The position numbers were made by a program, and so were the translations under genes. Below are positions 21,201 through 32,818 of a DNA stretch of 64,000 nucleotides, one piece after another. The notes below the pieces were generated by a model. That model made no database searches and was not told where the DNA came from. It saw nothing but the letters and a program-made list of their open reading frames with translations. Where the stretch lies: NCBI GenBank assembly GCA_951799425.1, contig OX637397.1, forward strand, positions 1,054,001 to 1,118,000. Reading direction: 5' to 3'. Source of the DNA: Ilex aquifolium (Eukaryota; Streptophyta; Magnoliopsida; Aquifoliales; Aquifoliaceae). Numbering within the stretch: position 1 is the stretch's first letter; each line of letters starts with the position of its first letter.

Positions 21201-24200
21201 GTGGTCGCTTTACTTACATGCTCTAAATTTTTCCCCATCGATAAAAATAGTAATACTTGTACATTTTTTATGTTTTACTTGATGCATAAACATTCATTAA
21301 ACTCAAACCGGACAAAACGCTCTATATATACTAGTAATAATTCCATGCTTGAATACATTCTGCAATACCAAAATTTGAGCATTGATCGTATAATATTTAT
21401 ATTTTAAATAGCAATTTTATTTCTTTAATTACGCAATTTAAAATTAAAGTAAAGAGAGATAAAATAAGAAAGATAGGGAAGACAAAAGAGAGAGGTATGT
21501 GTGGATCAGTGGAGTTATCTGGCATTGGGGAATGTGTTGGTTGAGTTGTCTAACATTGGGACCGTGCAAAGAAGGTGATATTTCTGAGTGGAAAAAAAAT
21601 TAAATGAATTTTATATCAATCGATCAAAATAAATGAAAATCGGATCAATCTTAATCATTGTTGTACTTCTATAAATTGAGAATTCAACTTTCTAACTGTA
21701 ATATTACATAGATATATTTAGTGTATATAAATAAAAAAGAAGACTAATTATCACCATTTACCAAAAATGGGCCTAGTTATCATTTACTAATTGACCCTGA
21801 TGAGTTTTTCTAATTCAAAAACATTACATGATAACACATGCAATTAAGCTATCAAATTTACATTGTCCATGCATTAGATTTCACAATCGATTCTTCACAA
21901 ACTTCAATTTTTTAGTTTGTTTTATAAACTATCTTCCAAGCATCATTAGAGCTATGTATTTGACCTTGAGAACAAATTGAGAAACTATAAACACAAAATC
22001 GCATAATAATCAAGATGAACTGTTGCAGAAAAATAGAAGCCAATTGCAAGCCAACTGCAAGCACTCTCACTCTTAAATTAAGAAGATAGAAACCAAAAAC
22101 CTCGTAAATATACAAATCAAGGTCAATTGCAGAATGCCCTACCACAATGGAAAGGATACATATAATTACAAACCAATTGTACACTATATTCTAGAAAAAA
22201 TATTGTTGAAGCAAGAAATTGACATGTTCTCAAAAAATACTATTGAAGCAAGAAAGTGATAGGATGGACACAATACAATATATTTAAATAATGTCTAAAA
22301 CATATGTCTATCTACATATATTTAGTCTTTTCAAAATAAAATTGAGGGTGGGCCCCTAGCCTTGGGTGGATCCACCGGTGCTGGTGGAGTGGAGATATTT
22401 TTTCATTTTTAGTTGTTTTTATGCCACATGGATATTTATTTTCTTTCCCGGTGCCAATGGAGAGGGGATTTTGTTTTCTTTTTTAGTTTCTTTTTATGTC
22501 ACATTGGTATTTAATTTTTTTTTTCTTTCCCACTCATCGCCCCTTAGTGTCATTCGCGTGCTATCCACGCAACAATTTTCGTCAACAATTTGGATGGCAA
22601 TTAGCAATTGAACCTTTTGAAGACGTGTAAAAAATGGAGGACTAAATGGGCCTGATTAAAAGTTTGAGGACCAAACTATAAAATACTGTGAACTTTAGTA
22701 AGAGTAATTAACCCTTATTTTTAGCTAAAAAAGTTAAATTTTCCTGAAAAAGTGTTTAGTTCAATATTCTCAGTTAAAGCAATCATTCATGTTTGATATT
22801 ATAGACATTTGACTATTTATGGTCCAAGTGTCATGTTCAATATGGGGAGGAATGACTAAATAATGCCTGTGACCTTTGTAGAGTGGCATCACCCATCGGT
22901 TGTAGAGATGAGGGGGAAGAATTAATATACATTGTTAGACCCAGAACATACTGCTTTAAACCAGGGGTCAAATTGGGTTTATAACTATAAAGTCAACAAG
23001 AAACATCCCGATTCTGATATGCCCCTTATTCTTTCTCACTTTTTCACCTGACACTGTACTCTTTTGTCATTCATTTGGTGTAGTTGGACATTTGATGTAA
23101 CCTCTATCAACTTGTATTCAGTGTGCATTTGGATTATATTAAATAATATTCATCATGTCATGTATCTTATGTGTAGACCAATCTTTTGTCAGTGATTTAT
23201 TGTAGAACCTGTATTTTAGCAATTTTAATGAGGTGGTAAGCCATTTTTCAGAGAACCCTTGAAACTTCTGTTTTGTTGTTTAATAGGAAAGATGTCAAGC
23301 TCCGCAAAGTCTTCTACCTTTGAAGACTTCATGGTTTTTACAAAGTTCTTGGTGATGATTTGAAATTGTTGTTTATGACAATTTTTTTTTTATATAAGAA
23401 AGGATGCCATTATTAATCACAAAAGATAAAAAACAAAAAAAAAAGTACAAAAGAGATGAATCAAAGGTGGACAAGTCGTCCATACAAAGCCACATCAAAT
23501 TAAAGTACAAATACAATTTAAAAAGACCCAAAACTACATTAAACATGAAGCTTTTCAACTAGAGGTAATGCGGAAAAGGTGAATATTCTCAAACTCTTTA
23601 GTGACCGATGCCCAAAAGGAGGCAAAAAAAACATATCCTGTCCCATATTCCTTTAACCTCCTCACATTTATTATAAAAAATTCTCGCATTCTTTTTCAAC
23701 CAAATAATTCAAACAATAGCGAAACAAGCAGAACGCCAAATAGTCTTCCAATGTCTATTTCTCCGTCTCCAGTATCATCCAAGCATATGGAACAAAAAAA
23801 AAAACTTATCATTAACGCCTATTTCCCCCAATTGGTGAACCTCCCCACTGTTGACCTAGAGGTCAAGGGTTCAACACTCCTCGAGGGTTCGACACTCCTC
23901 CCCAACGACCCCCCTTCCCGTAATAGTGAATGACCCAAAAAAAAAAAAAAGCATACCATGGGAAACAAAGTTCTCGGTGCTACACAACATATACTCATAT
24001 GGTTATACAATCTCTTCCACAGTGAGAACCCAACAGGACATTGTAAGAATAAATAGTCCTCACTCTCACTGTCGCCTTTACACAAATCGCATCATTGTGG
24101 TAGGAGAGAAGTCATAAGTCTACTTCGTTAATGCACATTATAATTGTTAATATTTCCATGAGCAATTATCCATACATAGATTTGTACCTTTAAAGACGCA

Positions 24201-27200
24201 CTAACTTCCCAAATCATTCCATGGAGGGAACAAAAGAAGAGAGGGATCATCAATTAAGGACTCAAAAAAAGATTTACATGAGAAAATACTAGAAGAATCA
24301 ATAGTCCAACATCTTTCGTTTAGGCCCCTAGGTTCTTTCCCTTTGCTTTTTTTAGCATGATCTCATATGTTGTTCTAGAATATTGGTGTTTGTAGGTACA
24401 GCCAGTGTATTTTGGTTTTAGTCATACTTCTAACTAATCCCAAAAGACAAAAATCTTTCCAGAGTATTGGGTATTGGTAATATCATATAATGTTTCAATG
24501 CAACATTGCACTTAAACAATTACACTGTCTACAAAAACAGCAGAAAGCCCAATGCTCTTGTCTTAAGGTGCTCCAAAAATGTACAGAAAAGCTGATTCTT
24601 GGGATCAACTGGTGATAGTGGCTGGAAGAGAAATTGAAGGGGAAGGTGCTTGCAAGTTGGGAGTGGCTTGGAAAGGAATAACAAATTTTTGGAAATGATT
24701 ACCTTGACAAAGGGGCTATACTTCTGGAAATTGAGAGAGAACTTCGAGGCAGGCTTGCTAGGTTAAAAGGAGTTTTAGATGCATGGTAGCTCGGGAGATT
24801 TTATGATACCGGGAAATTAGATGTGTTGGAATACCTCAAGTGTTATGCAATTTAGTTACTGTCGTATTTGTACTTTTGTGAAGTCGAAGCATGTCTGGAG
24901 TGTTTGAATGACCACTAATTCTTTTCTTTTTTTTTCCTGGCCTAGTCAAAATGAGAAGAGGAGGGGAAGGAGAGGGGGGAGGGGGCAAGTGTACTTCAGA
25001 ATACTTCTGTCTTCTAGGTTTCTGGAAAAGTATTGGTGGATAAAGTGAGATAATCTTGTCTACTGCAAAAAATTGTATCATATCATGATCAATTGATTGT
25101 GACATTTTTTTGTTATGGATCCTTTGTAATAATTCATAGTTATGTGGAAGTGGGGCTAACTACCACAGCTTTTTTGCAAAATCTCTGATGAGACTAAACC
25201 AATGTACTTGGATGCTGCCTAAATAAACTCCTAACTTGCTCACAAAGAAAGATAAAGGTAAAGGAATAAAATCCAGAAAGTTGTCTGACGATCTTGATCT
25301 TATTGGTGGTGCTTTTGGGATTTCAATTGTTGCAGTCACAGTTGGCAGAATTTCGATCATTTGAAGGACAAGATATGTATACTGGCGAGAAAATTGTCCC
25401 AATCAAGGTCTGTCTTCCCAAGCGCATGATGCTATGTTGTTTCTTTCTGTTTACACGTATATCTGCATTTGCTGCAGCTTTTTGTTCATGGGCCTCCTGG
25501 CTCTCTACCCCTGTTGATGTTTGGTTATTGAATGATGATGGCACTTTTTTCTTTTCTCTTTTCTGTTTCACCCAGCTCGATCTTCGAGTGAATCATACTC
25601 TCATAAAGGACCAGTTTCTGTGGGTAAGTTTGAGTAGAGAATGAATGTTTCATACTTGAGTTATATTATCAAATATGGGGTACTAATAATTAGAGCTTGA
25701 CTTACAAAGATAGAAAATGATGCTTTTGGTTTTTACATTCTGCATTTTTGATTGATAAAACACATTGTGAAGTAAATGGATTTCCAGGACTTGAACAACT
25801 TTGAGAGTGATCCTGAAGAATTTGCGAGAACCTTCTGCCAAGATTTGGGAATTGAAGACCCTGAAGTTGGAGTAAGCAAAAAAAAAAAACTTCTGGTAGC
25901 AAACGATGAAATTAGTTTTTCTAATCAGTGGTTGATTGTGTAAAAACGGCCTGGCAGCACACTGTCGGGCTAAAAAAAGGGCATATCTTTTGTTTTGTTA
26001 CTTTCTTGTAATTTCTGCCATCCCAGCAATGGTATATGATGCCATGATTGTACTGACACCATTGCTTTTTAGTAGACTAGCATGCATATTACGGATATTT
26101 TCTTGCTGGGTGACGATACACCTTACCAATGGTGATCTTGAAGTTGGTTTCTCTTAGAATACTAGGATATAGTATAACTTTATTAAGCAGGATACACCTT
26201 AGTTTCCAATGGTTGGTTTCTCAATTCTCATTTTAACTTAAAGTTCTTTGTCAATTCTCGTTTTAAATTAAAGTTGTCTATCTTGGTCACCAATTCATAA
26301 CTTAAAACTCACGCCCCTGACTTATCTGCTGTCAGCTGTTTTCCACCTGAGTTAGGCTTCTAGGGATTCTCCTTCCACATATATTGATATTGTTATTATT
26401 CTAATTTCTACATCTCTGCTTGAGGAATCTAATTTATAAGGCTTGTATGCTTATTTTCCCTGTTTAAAAGGATGACGTTTTTCTAAAAGAGATTGAATAG
26501 CCAGCAGTAATCTTTTGCAAACTTTGGCTGACTAATTCATGTTTCACCTTAACCTCAGTTTTTCAGCCAATGGGAATATTTTAAAGGAGACTTTAAAAAT
26601 AAATCTAGACTCAAAATGGATTCTGGAGGGTCATCTGTGAAAAGAAAGAGAATGTAATAACCCCCCCCCCCCCCCCCCCCTTTCTTTATGTATCTCTCTC
26701 TCCGATGTGTGCGTATGAGGGTGCAGTTGGTTTCCATTAGAGGTGGCATTCTTGCAATACTGCCTGCCTTCTATCTGTGCTTCAACCATATAAATTGCCC
26801 TATCTTTGTCTTGCAAACTATCTGTACGATGCATTTAGCATCATTATTTTCTCACTCCACTCTTCTTCTGTATTCTTTCTAAATGGTGTCTGTTATTGTT
26901 CCTTTCCTGCTTTTGAATTGGTGGAGATTTTTAGCAAACGAGAATTGACCAAACTTTGTCTTTGCAGCCTGCAATTGCCTTTGCAATTAGGGAACAACTT
27001 TACGAGGTTAAAATTTTACTGCTTGTCGAAAGAAAACTTGGTTGCTTTTATATTCTTGCTGGACATTTTAAATATTTTTTATTTTAGATACTATTTCTAC
27101 TGGTTCATGTTCTAGATTGGTGTTCAAAGTGTAGCTTCAGCAAAAGAAACCAGAATAAACAAGAAAGGTCGCAGAGGGACTGATCAATTTCCACTCAGGT

Positions 27201-27485
27201 TGGTTTTACTGTTTTTTGGATTCTCCTGCTGTAGTTCTTTCCGTTTCGAAAATTTGTATGGGTCGGTTCTCAAACAAGGGGCGAGACACAAACCCACACG
27301 TCCTAACTTCGAGTCTCACTGGTTGCACAAAATCTTGTTTAACCAATACGCGTGGTTTGTAGGTGATTTTGTGTATCCTAGTTTTCCGTTGCAACCATGA
27401 GTCCAAAGGTCGTGTGGTTGGAACGATACCAAAAAGGAATATTCTTGTGAAGAAATATTAAACCAATTTTTATTGATGATAAAAT

Positions 27486-27532
<47 letters not shown>

Positions 27533-28060
27533 CAGTAAGGCAAACGGAACTGCGTTGGACTTGATGAAGTTATTTGGCAACAGATCAACTGTTATTCGGT
27601 AGGACTGTTCATTGTCTATCATTTTATCATTAAAAAAGAATACATTCAGATTGTTGCTGTGTTTCAAAACAATTCCCAACATTTCTGATATTGACCTCTG
27701 GGGATCGGTAATAATGTATGAACAACTAAGGAGGTCACTGGTAATTAATCAACCATGGAAGAGGTTAAGTACCAGCACAAAACCTAAGGAAGTAGTTAAA
27801 ATTTTCTTTTTAAATTTTGTGATAGTATTATAATTTCATTCCACGTGATTCATGTTTAACCCCTTGTTATTTGATTTGAGAAATTTAGATAGAAATGGAA
27901 ATTTAAAGGTGACCCACACACACACACACTAGAGCTGGTAATCTATTTGTTGTGCTTCAGGAAACGAAGGGAGTGGGATGTATATGAGCCCATTGTGGAT
28001 CTTCTGTCGAATGAGGAAGTGGATGCCCTTGAAGCAAGAGAAGAAAAGAGCGGTCGATGA
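15212..28060 (+). CDS. BSH: SNF5/INI1-type SWI/SNF subunit (BUSHY GROWTH)
   Basis: Ten in-frame exons code for 241 residues: 15212-15264, 15391-15479, 19177-19271, 25336-25407, 25576-25623, 25788-25871, 26968-27006, 27116-27198, 27536-27598 and 27961-28060. The length fits Arabidopsis BSH (about 240). The protein is a core subunit of the nuclear SWI/SNF chromatin-remodelling complex, the plant SMARCB1. The SNF5 domain fills most of the chain, with its two repeats around [18 protein letters not shown] and [20 protein letters not shown]; the C-terminus ends [12 protein letters not shown]. Introns 2 and 3 are unusually long (3.7 and 6.1 kb) and hold LINE remnants. The start follows a TC microsatellite and opens [16 protein letters not shown]. 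The acceptor of exon 9 directly follows a long CT tract. Confidence 0.96.
15480..19176. other. BSH intron 2 contents
   Basis: This 3.7-kb intron has no gene I can support. An open frame around 16607-17110 (plus) resembles nothing I recognise. A likely LINE 3' end on the minus strand starts at about 17143. The rest is AT-rich with short repeats of the TTCACC type near 18040-18150. Confidence 0.5.
17143..17500 (-). mobile_element. Probable LINE 3' end fragment
   Basis: The left edge reads as poly-T followed by GATAAGAAATAAAAAATTTT, the reverse complement of the A-tailed 3' end seen on many plant LINEs. A similar left edge with a T run borders the clearer LINE fragment at 23378. The right limit is a guess, and no protein is readable. 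Confidence 0.4.
19739..19776. repeat. (TCCCTC)n microsatellite
   Basis: About five tandem CTCCCT units inside BSH intron 3. Confidence 0.9.
20690..20940 (+). pseudogene. LINE reverse-transcriptase C-terminal remnant
   Basis: Readable pieces match the end of plant LINE ORF2: WRGVVLALV, then [20 protein letters not shown]. The second is the usual tryptophan/Arg-Asn segment (WxERNxRIF) before the ORF2 stop. In-frame stops occur, so it is dead. It lies in sense orientation in BSH intron 3. Confidence 0.55.
23378..24112 (-). pseudogene. LINE 3' fragment with zinc-binding RT tail
   Basis: On the minus strand, 24085 to about 23950 encodes [15 protein letters not shown] followed by SLWKRLYNH, which matches the zf-RVT motif (C..G..E...HLF..C....LW) found at the end of plant LINE ORF2. 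Downstream on that strand the sequence runs to an A-rich tail (T run at 23379-23391 on the plus strand). The frame is broken. About 0.7 kb remains of a 5'-truncated LINE. Confidence 0.65.
26661..26680. repeat. 20-base poly-C run in BSH intron 6
   Basis: Uninterrupted C run between TAATAA and TTTCTTT, in the intron between exons 6 and 7. It is one of several long C or G runs in this window. Confidence 0.9.
27488..27535. repeat. BSH: (CT)n tract forming a splice-acceptor polypyrimidine tract
   Basis: More than 20 CT units end in TTGCAG, the acceptor of BSH exon 9 at 27536. The microsatellite therefore serves as the polypyrimidine tract of this intron. Its length could affect splicing; that is inference. 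Confidence 0.85.
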
Positions 28061-28808
28061 AGTGGCATGGTGGTTAAGATATGCCTGCCTAGAGACTTTT
28101 TGGAGGAGTCAAACTGTCGTTTATTTTCATTCTTCATGAGAAAATCAGAAGATACAATTCTGTTGTTGTCTCAATTGTTATCTTTGTCTCTAGAAAAGCC
28201 AAGAATGATGTCACAATATGCATGGGTTGCCTGTTGATCTCATATTGTGGTGACTACTTGTCTATAGGAATAATGCCTATGCATTTATGTTATAATTCTT
28301 TTGCTTGTCTGGTATATTATATTCCCCAGTTATTTTTCTTTATTAAATAATATGAAACTGAAAGTTTAGATACCATGGCATTTGAAAATTTGGAAAAAAA
28401 AAAAAAAGAAGGTTTGTAGACGAACCATTATGATCTTGTTTGGTTTGATGGAAAAGTGGATGGATGGAAAATGACATTTTCCTTTGTTTGGTACCGAAGG
28501 AAAATTGAGGGAAAAGAAAAAGTAGGTGAAAAATGTATCATTTCCGTCCACCATTTTTAATCACCCCGAAAATGGGCGGAAAGTGGACGGAAGAAGTGGC
28601 TTGTGCAACAATTCTTTGAAATTATCATTTTAACTATTTAAAGTGACAGATTTTAGAGTGTGTGGTCCACTTTTTTCTTGTCATTTTCTATGTACAAGTG
28701 GACCACATTTGTGGGGTCCACGAAAGTTACAGTAAATATCTTTCATACGGAAGGGTAATTATTAATGATACACAAAATAGACTTATACACAATCAACAGT
28801 CGAGTGTA

Positions 28809-29448
28809 TGATGTCGATTGATTAATGAAACAATCAATAAAATAATTAATAAAGGAGATGAAGATTAGGTCAACACATAGATGTTGATAGTGTAAATATG
28901 CGTAATTGAGCAGAAAGTCCGATTGTTCGAATTGGTTTAGAATCTGAGCTACTAGGCTTGTGAATGTTCGAATGAATGTTAGTTGCACAACGAAAGTATA
29001 GTGATTCACCAGCTCGAGAGCTCGGCTAATTCACTCTTAAATGGAGCCTTTTGCTCATTTCTCTTTATTGATGGTAAAATGAAATTCACAGAGAGTTTTT
29101 GTTACCACTAGGGTTCTGCCTTCAATTGAGGCACTACACAATATTTATAGTTCAATTCCTATCTCTTAGGAATCTGTCCCGAGATCCCAGCCTTCAATTC
29201 GTGAGATCTTGCTTAATTTTCGGGAGAGGATTCTTGGTCAGTTGAGAGTTTAGAGCCTTGTTTATAGCGTTCCCTTGATTTGGGGGAACCTACTGATTGA
29301 CAGCTGTTTCCTTCATGTTTCCTACTCTGTTTCATTTGTGGCGAGCTCGGGGTCAGGCCAGCCAAGCTCTGGATGCCTCGTCTGACCTCTGTAACAGACC
29401 TCATTTCCCGAGTTCATGCTTAACTAAAATTCCTTCTAGGTATCATCA
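28809..29448 (-). repeat. Solo LTR related to the Tat-type LTR
   Basis: The segment runs from TGATG to CATCA and aligns in patches with the LTR at 6462-7040, in the same orientation. No PBS, gag or pol follows, so it is a solo LTR formed by LTR-LTR recombination. A minus-strand TATA-like sequence (CTATAAATATTG) lies near 29150. The flanks (GTGTA and GATGT) do not give a clean duplication. Confidence 0.7.
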
Positions 29449-29534
29449 GATGTATAGTGGTTTGGGTAATGTGATCTACTCTACTCCGAAGGTTACAACG
29501 ATGGCCGGAAATTTTTATTAATAAAGTAAGGTGT

Positions 29535-29560
29535 GAGAGAGAGAGAGAGAGAGAGAGAGC
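29535..29560. repeat. (GA)n microsatellite
   Basis: About 12 GA units between the solo LTR and the hAT-type MITE. Confidence 0.9.
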
Positions 29561-29814
29561 AATAGTAAACTCTAAGAGAACTTGGATAGTTATGAGAAAG
29601 ATAGTTGTGTAAGGGTGAGCAGAGAGATATGCACTTCTCATGTGGAGAGGGATTACAATTTATAGGCACATAACTTTGGTTGAGGCGATGACGTGATGCG
29701 TAAGTCATTAACTTTTCAGCGAGGATAGCTATGATTAGGATAGATACAATTCAAAATTATCTTCATCTAGGAGAGTGACTATCTCGGTAATTACTCTTCA
29801 CATGCGCTTATCTT

Positions 29815-30541
29815 TAAGGCTGTCAAAATTCGACACGACACGATTAACCGACACGAATTAAACAGGTTTGGATGAGATCTTAACGGGTTTGAGTGATAAA
29901 CGGGTTGACACGCCAAACACGTTTAATAAACAGGTCGTGTTCGGGTGAGACCTATCAAACCGTTAATCACACGTTTATCCGTTTAAATAAAATTAATATA
30001 ATAATAAATTAATAATTATTTTAAAAAATTAGCAAGAAATAAAGAAATAAAGAAATCAATACAAAAAAAAAAAAAGTAAAGTAAAGTAGTAGTTCAAAGA
30101 CAAATGAGGGGAGATGGGAAGCACTTCAAAGACAAAGGCAAACCAATGCTTTTTGTTTTTGTCCCACATTGAAAAATGAGGGGAGATGGGGAGGGTTGAG
30201 TTACCTATAAAACTATAAAAGGCAATTGTTTCTTTCATTTTTTTTTAAGTTTTCAAGTCTGATTTTTATGAGATTTGACTAAAAATTCATCTTTTTTTAG
30301 GTAAGTACAATTGGCAATAAAAAAAAAAAGTGGAGTATTAAAATTTGTTGATATAATTTTTTTAAAATTAAACGGATTAAACAAGGCGTGTCGTGTTACC
30401 TGTTTATTAAACGGGGTGTGTTCGTGTTGAATGTTTTTCACCTGTTTATTAAACGTGTCGTATACGGGTTTACATAATTTTCACCCGTCACCCGTTTAAC
30501 TCGACACGTAACCGTTTAACCCGACACGTTTGATACCCTTA
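29815..30541. mobile_element. hAT-type MITE (727 bp) with 8-bp duplication
   Basis: The left end TAAGGCTGTCAAA and the reverse complement of the right end, TAAGGGTATCAAA, match at 11 of 13 bases. They are followed by subterminal GACACG/CGTGTC repeats. An exact 8-bp duplication CTTATCTT flanks it (29807-29814 and 30542-30549), the hallmark of hAT elements. It has no open frame and an AT-rich middle that includes a degenerate internal repeat (GAGGGGAGATGGG twice). The clean duplication suggests a fairly recent insertion. Confidence 0.88.
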
Positions 30542-31193
30542 CTTATCTTCCTGGACCCCTTGAACTTTGGACTGGGCCGAGGTCATGAGCTAGACTTGAC
30601 CTGCTTTCTAGCTAATTTGAGCTTATTCCATGGATTAGGCTCGACCTAGTCGGATCCGGACTCATCAATTATGATAATTTTTTGTCATTTTTTTATTCAT
30701 TTATCTTTTCATACCACATAAAATAATAAAAAATTTATTCCTCCTATTTTTTCATCTTTCGTACCAAACAAATGGAAAGGAAAATAACTTTATTTTTTTA
30801 AAGGATGAACTATCCCTTATAATTTTTATCCCTTTTTTTTTCTCTCCTTCTTACCCAACAGACCATTAGTTTTGGACGATGAGTATCATGGGGATTTGGA
30901 ATTTGAAAGGAGGAGGAACTAAGAAGGGAAGGTACCAATGTCTTTTTATTCTATGTTTTGTTGTTTGCAACGAATCCTGCACCAAACTACCTAACCTAAC
31001 ACTAACAGCTACCTTGATAAAAAAAAAACACTAACAGCCACCAACCCACCCATGACCCAACCCAATTATTAGACGTTATTTTGAAAAATGTGAACGGCAA
31101 AATAGTCAGAGTATAACATAAATGCTCCAGAAACACAGACTAGGACGACGACTCCCCCCACAAAATTCCAAAACTCGAGAGAGAGAGAGAGAT

Positions 31194-32818
31194 ATGGAAT
31201 CGTCAGCACCACCAGCTGCAGGAGGGCCGCCATCATCATCAAGAGCAGTAGCATCGAAGACGGAAGTTCTGGATCCTCCACTTCACGCAATTGGCTTTGA
31301 GATTGAAGAGCTGTCACCGCAGCAGGTCACCGGCCGCCTTCAGGTTACCCACAAGTGTTGTCAGGTTAATAATTCATTCAATTAATTAATTCTTTCCCAC
31401 TTTCCCATGTGCTGTCTTGTCTTTACTCTTCTTACCTTTAATTCTCGAATATCAAGATTAGGGTGAAATGAAAGCACAAACAATTGTTGGTAATGGTTTC
31501 ATCATCATTATTTATTTATTATTGTTGCATTTGGTTGGGGGCAGCCGTTCAAGGTGTTGCACGGAGGGGTATCGGCACTGATAGCGGAGGCACTGGCAAG
31601 CATGGGAGCTCACTTGGCATCAGGGCTGCGGAGGGTGGCCGGTTTGCAACTCAGCATCAACCATCTCAAGCGTGCCGAGCTCGGCGACCTTGTATTCGCT
31701 CAAGCCACCCCTCTCAACGTTGGCAAAACCATCCAGGTCTCTCTCTCTCTCTCTCTCCCCTTTTAATTCACCACACACAACCCAAATCTCAGTTCTATAC
31801 TAATTCCATTCATCTCATTGCTGTTCCGGAGTGACCCAACGATGCAGAGAGTGAACTTTTTTTTGGGGAGGGCGGGGTTGGCATTTTCCTTCATTTTAAT
31901 TATTAGTCCTCTCTCCACATTCAAAGGTGATCGGAAGGAGAGACGAGACGACTTGAGGCTTTCAGTTCCGTAAGGTCAACACCCCCGGGCGGTGGAGATG
32001 GGTTTTGTTTGAAAACAAAGATAAGCTTGACCTTGCTTGCGTTATGTGGATTGGTTGTCTTCACATTCAAATAATCCTTTTCACTAGTATTTGTGGAATA
32101 ATAGTATGTTTACCAAATTTTCTTATCAAATATTTGTGTCACATCATTTGTGATGGAAGATTTAGTAAAAAAATTTGGTAAACATATTGTTCTCCTTAGT
32201 TTTTAGACTCTAAATATAGTCCCTCACATTGAAATCTAGGTCACATATTCACGCACCAACCCAATGAAATTACCCACTCCATCCGAACCCAACCAACCAC
32301 CAACAGGAGTTTATAGTTATTACCAAAGTACACTCCCAACCCTCCCCAACCAAATGAAATAACTTAACACACTCCCAACTAACCACAACCACGATCACGA
32401 TCACGAACAGAGCATCATGCCAAATACTAATTCAACTAACTATCCATAAGCAAACCAATTAAGTTGCTTTCAAAAAACAAATCACCTATTATTTCCTCTA
32501 AAACGGGAATCTTTTGCACAGAAACAACGGATAGTGGTTGAATGTATCTTGTGATCGCCTGACTCTTGGGACGCATTGGACTCTACATATTTGACACTAT
32601 GTGCATTTACACTAAAATGAAAATCACTCAACACTCGTGGTCATGGGCGTGGCATCTATGTGCAGGTATGGGAGGTGCGACTCTGGAAGATTGAACCATC
32701 AAACTCAGATAACAAATCTCTGATATCAACATCAAGGGTTACTCTTCTAAGTAACATGCCCGTGCCAGAACATGCCAAAGATGCTGGTGAAAATCTCAAG
32801 AAGTATGCAAAATTATGA
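31194..32818 (+). CDS. DHNAT1: 1,4-dihydroxy-2-naphthoyl-CoA thioesterase
   Basis: Three exons in frame (31194-31364, 31545-31736, 32666-32818) encode 171 residues. The protein is a hotdog-fold acyl-CoA thioesterase. The family block is [19 protein letters not shown], where the Glu of ALIAEA is the expected catalytic residue. [13 protein letters not shown] follows, in the usual place. It ends in AKL, a type 1 peroxisomal targeting signal. In Arabidopsis the homologue hydrolyses DHNA-CoA in peroxisomes, a step of phylloquinone (vitamin K1) synthesis. The N-terminal 20 residues are Pro/Ser-rich. The start follows a (GA)8 tract. Intron 2 holds a small MITE. The other Arabidopsis paralogue is possible, so DHNAT in general is certain and the number is not. 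Confidence 0.93.
32095..32195. mobile_element. Very short hairpin MITE in DHNAT intron 2
   Basis: The left half (TAGTATGTTTACCAAATTTT) and right half (AAATTTGGTAAACATATTG) are inverted repeats of about 45 bp around TCATTTGTGA. The whole unit is about 100 bp and non-coding. Ends and target duplication are not exact. Confidence 0.65.

Larger units (their letters stand above)
19272..25335. other. BSH intron 3 contents
   Basis: This intron of 6.1 kb contains a (TCCCTC)n tract at 19740-19775, a LINE reverse-transcriptase C-terminal remnant at about 20690-20940 (plus) and another LINE fragment at 23378-24112 (minus). The stretch 22620-22710 resembles the 'remaining account' type of repeat seen at 10424-10977 (GGACTAAATGGGCC, AGTTTGAGGACCAAA). 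Elsewhere I see only AT-rich sequence. Confidence 0.5.
28430..30865. mobile_element. TTA-flanked TIR element split by later insertions
   Basis: The left end TGATCTTGTTTGGTTTGATGG and the reverse complement of the right end, TGGTCTGTTGGGTAAGAAGG, are related inverted repeats. TTA flanks both sides (28427-28429, 30866-30868), as in PIF/Harbinger elements. Internal left and right parts also mirror each other (TTTGGTACCGAAGGAAAA and TTTCGTACCAAACAAATGG). About 1 kb belongs to this element. The rest is a solo LTR (28809-29448), a further LTR-like stretch to about 29806, and a hAT-type MITE (29815-30541). The end match is imperfect, so the pairing is likely but not certain. Confidence 0.6.

Noticed and set aside
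29451-30666. A second complete LTR (TG...CA) enclosing the hAT-type MITE
   Set aside because: The sequence looks LTR-like, but the proposed ends and target duplication are not supported.
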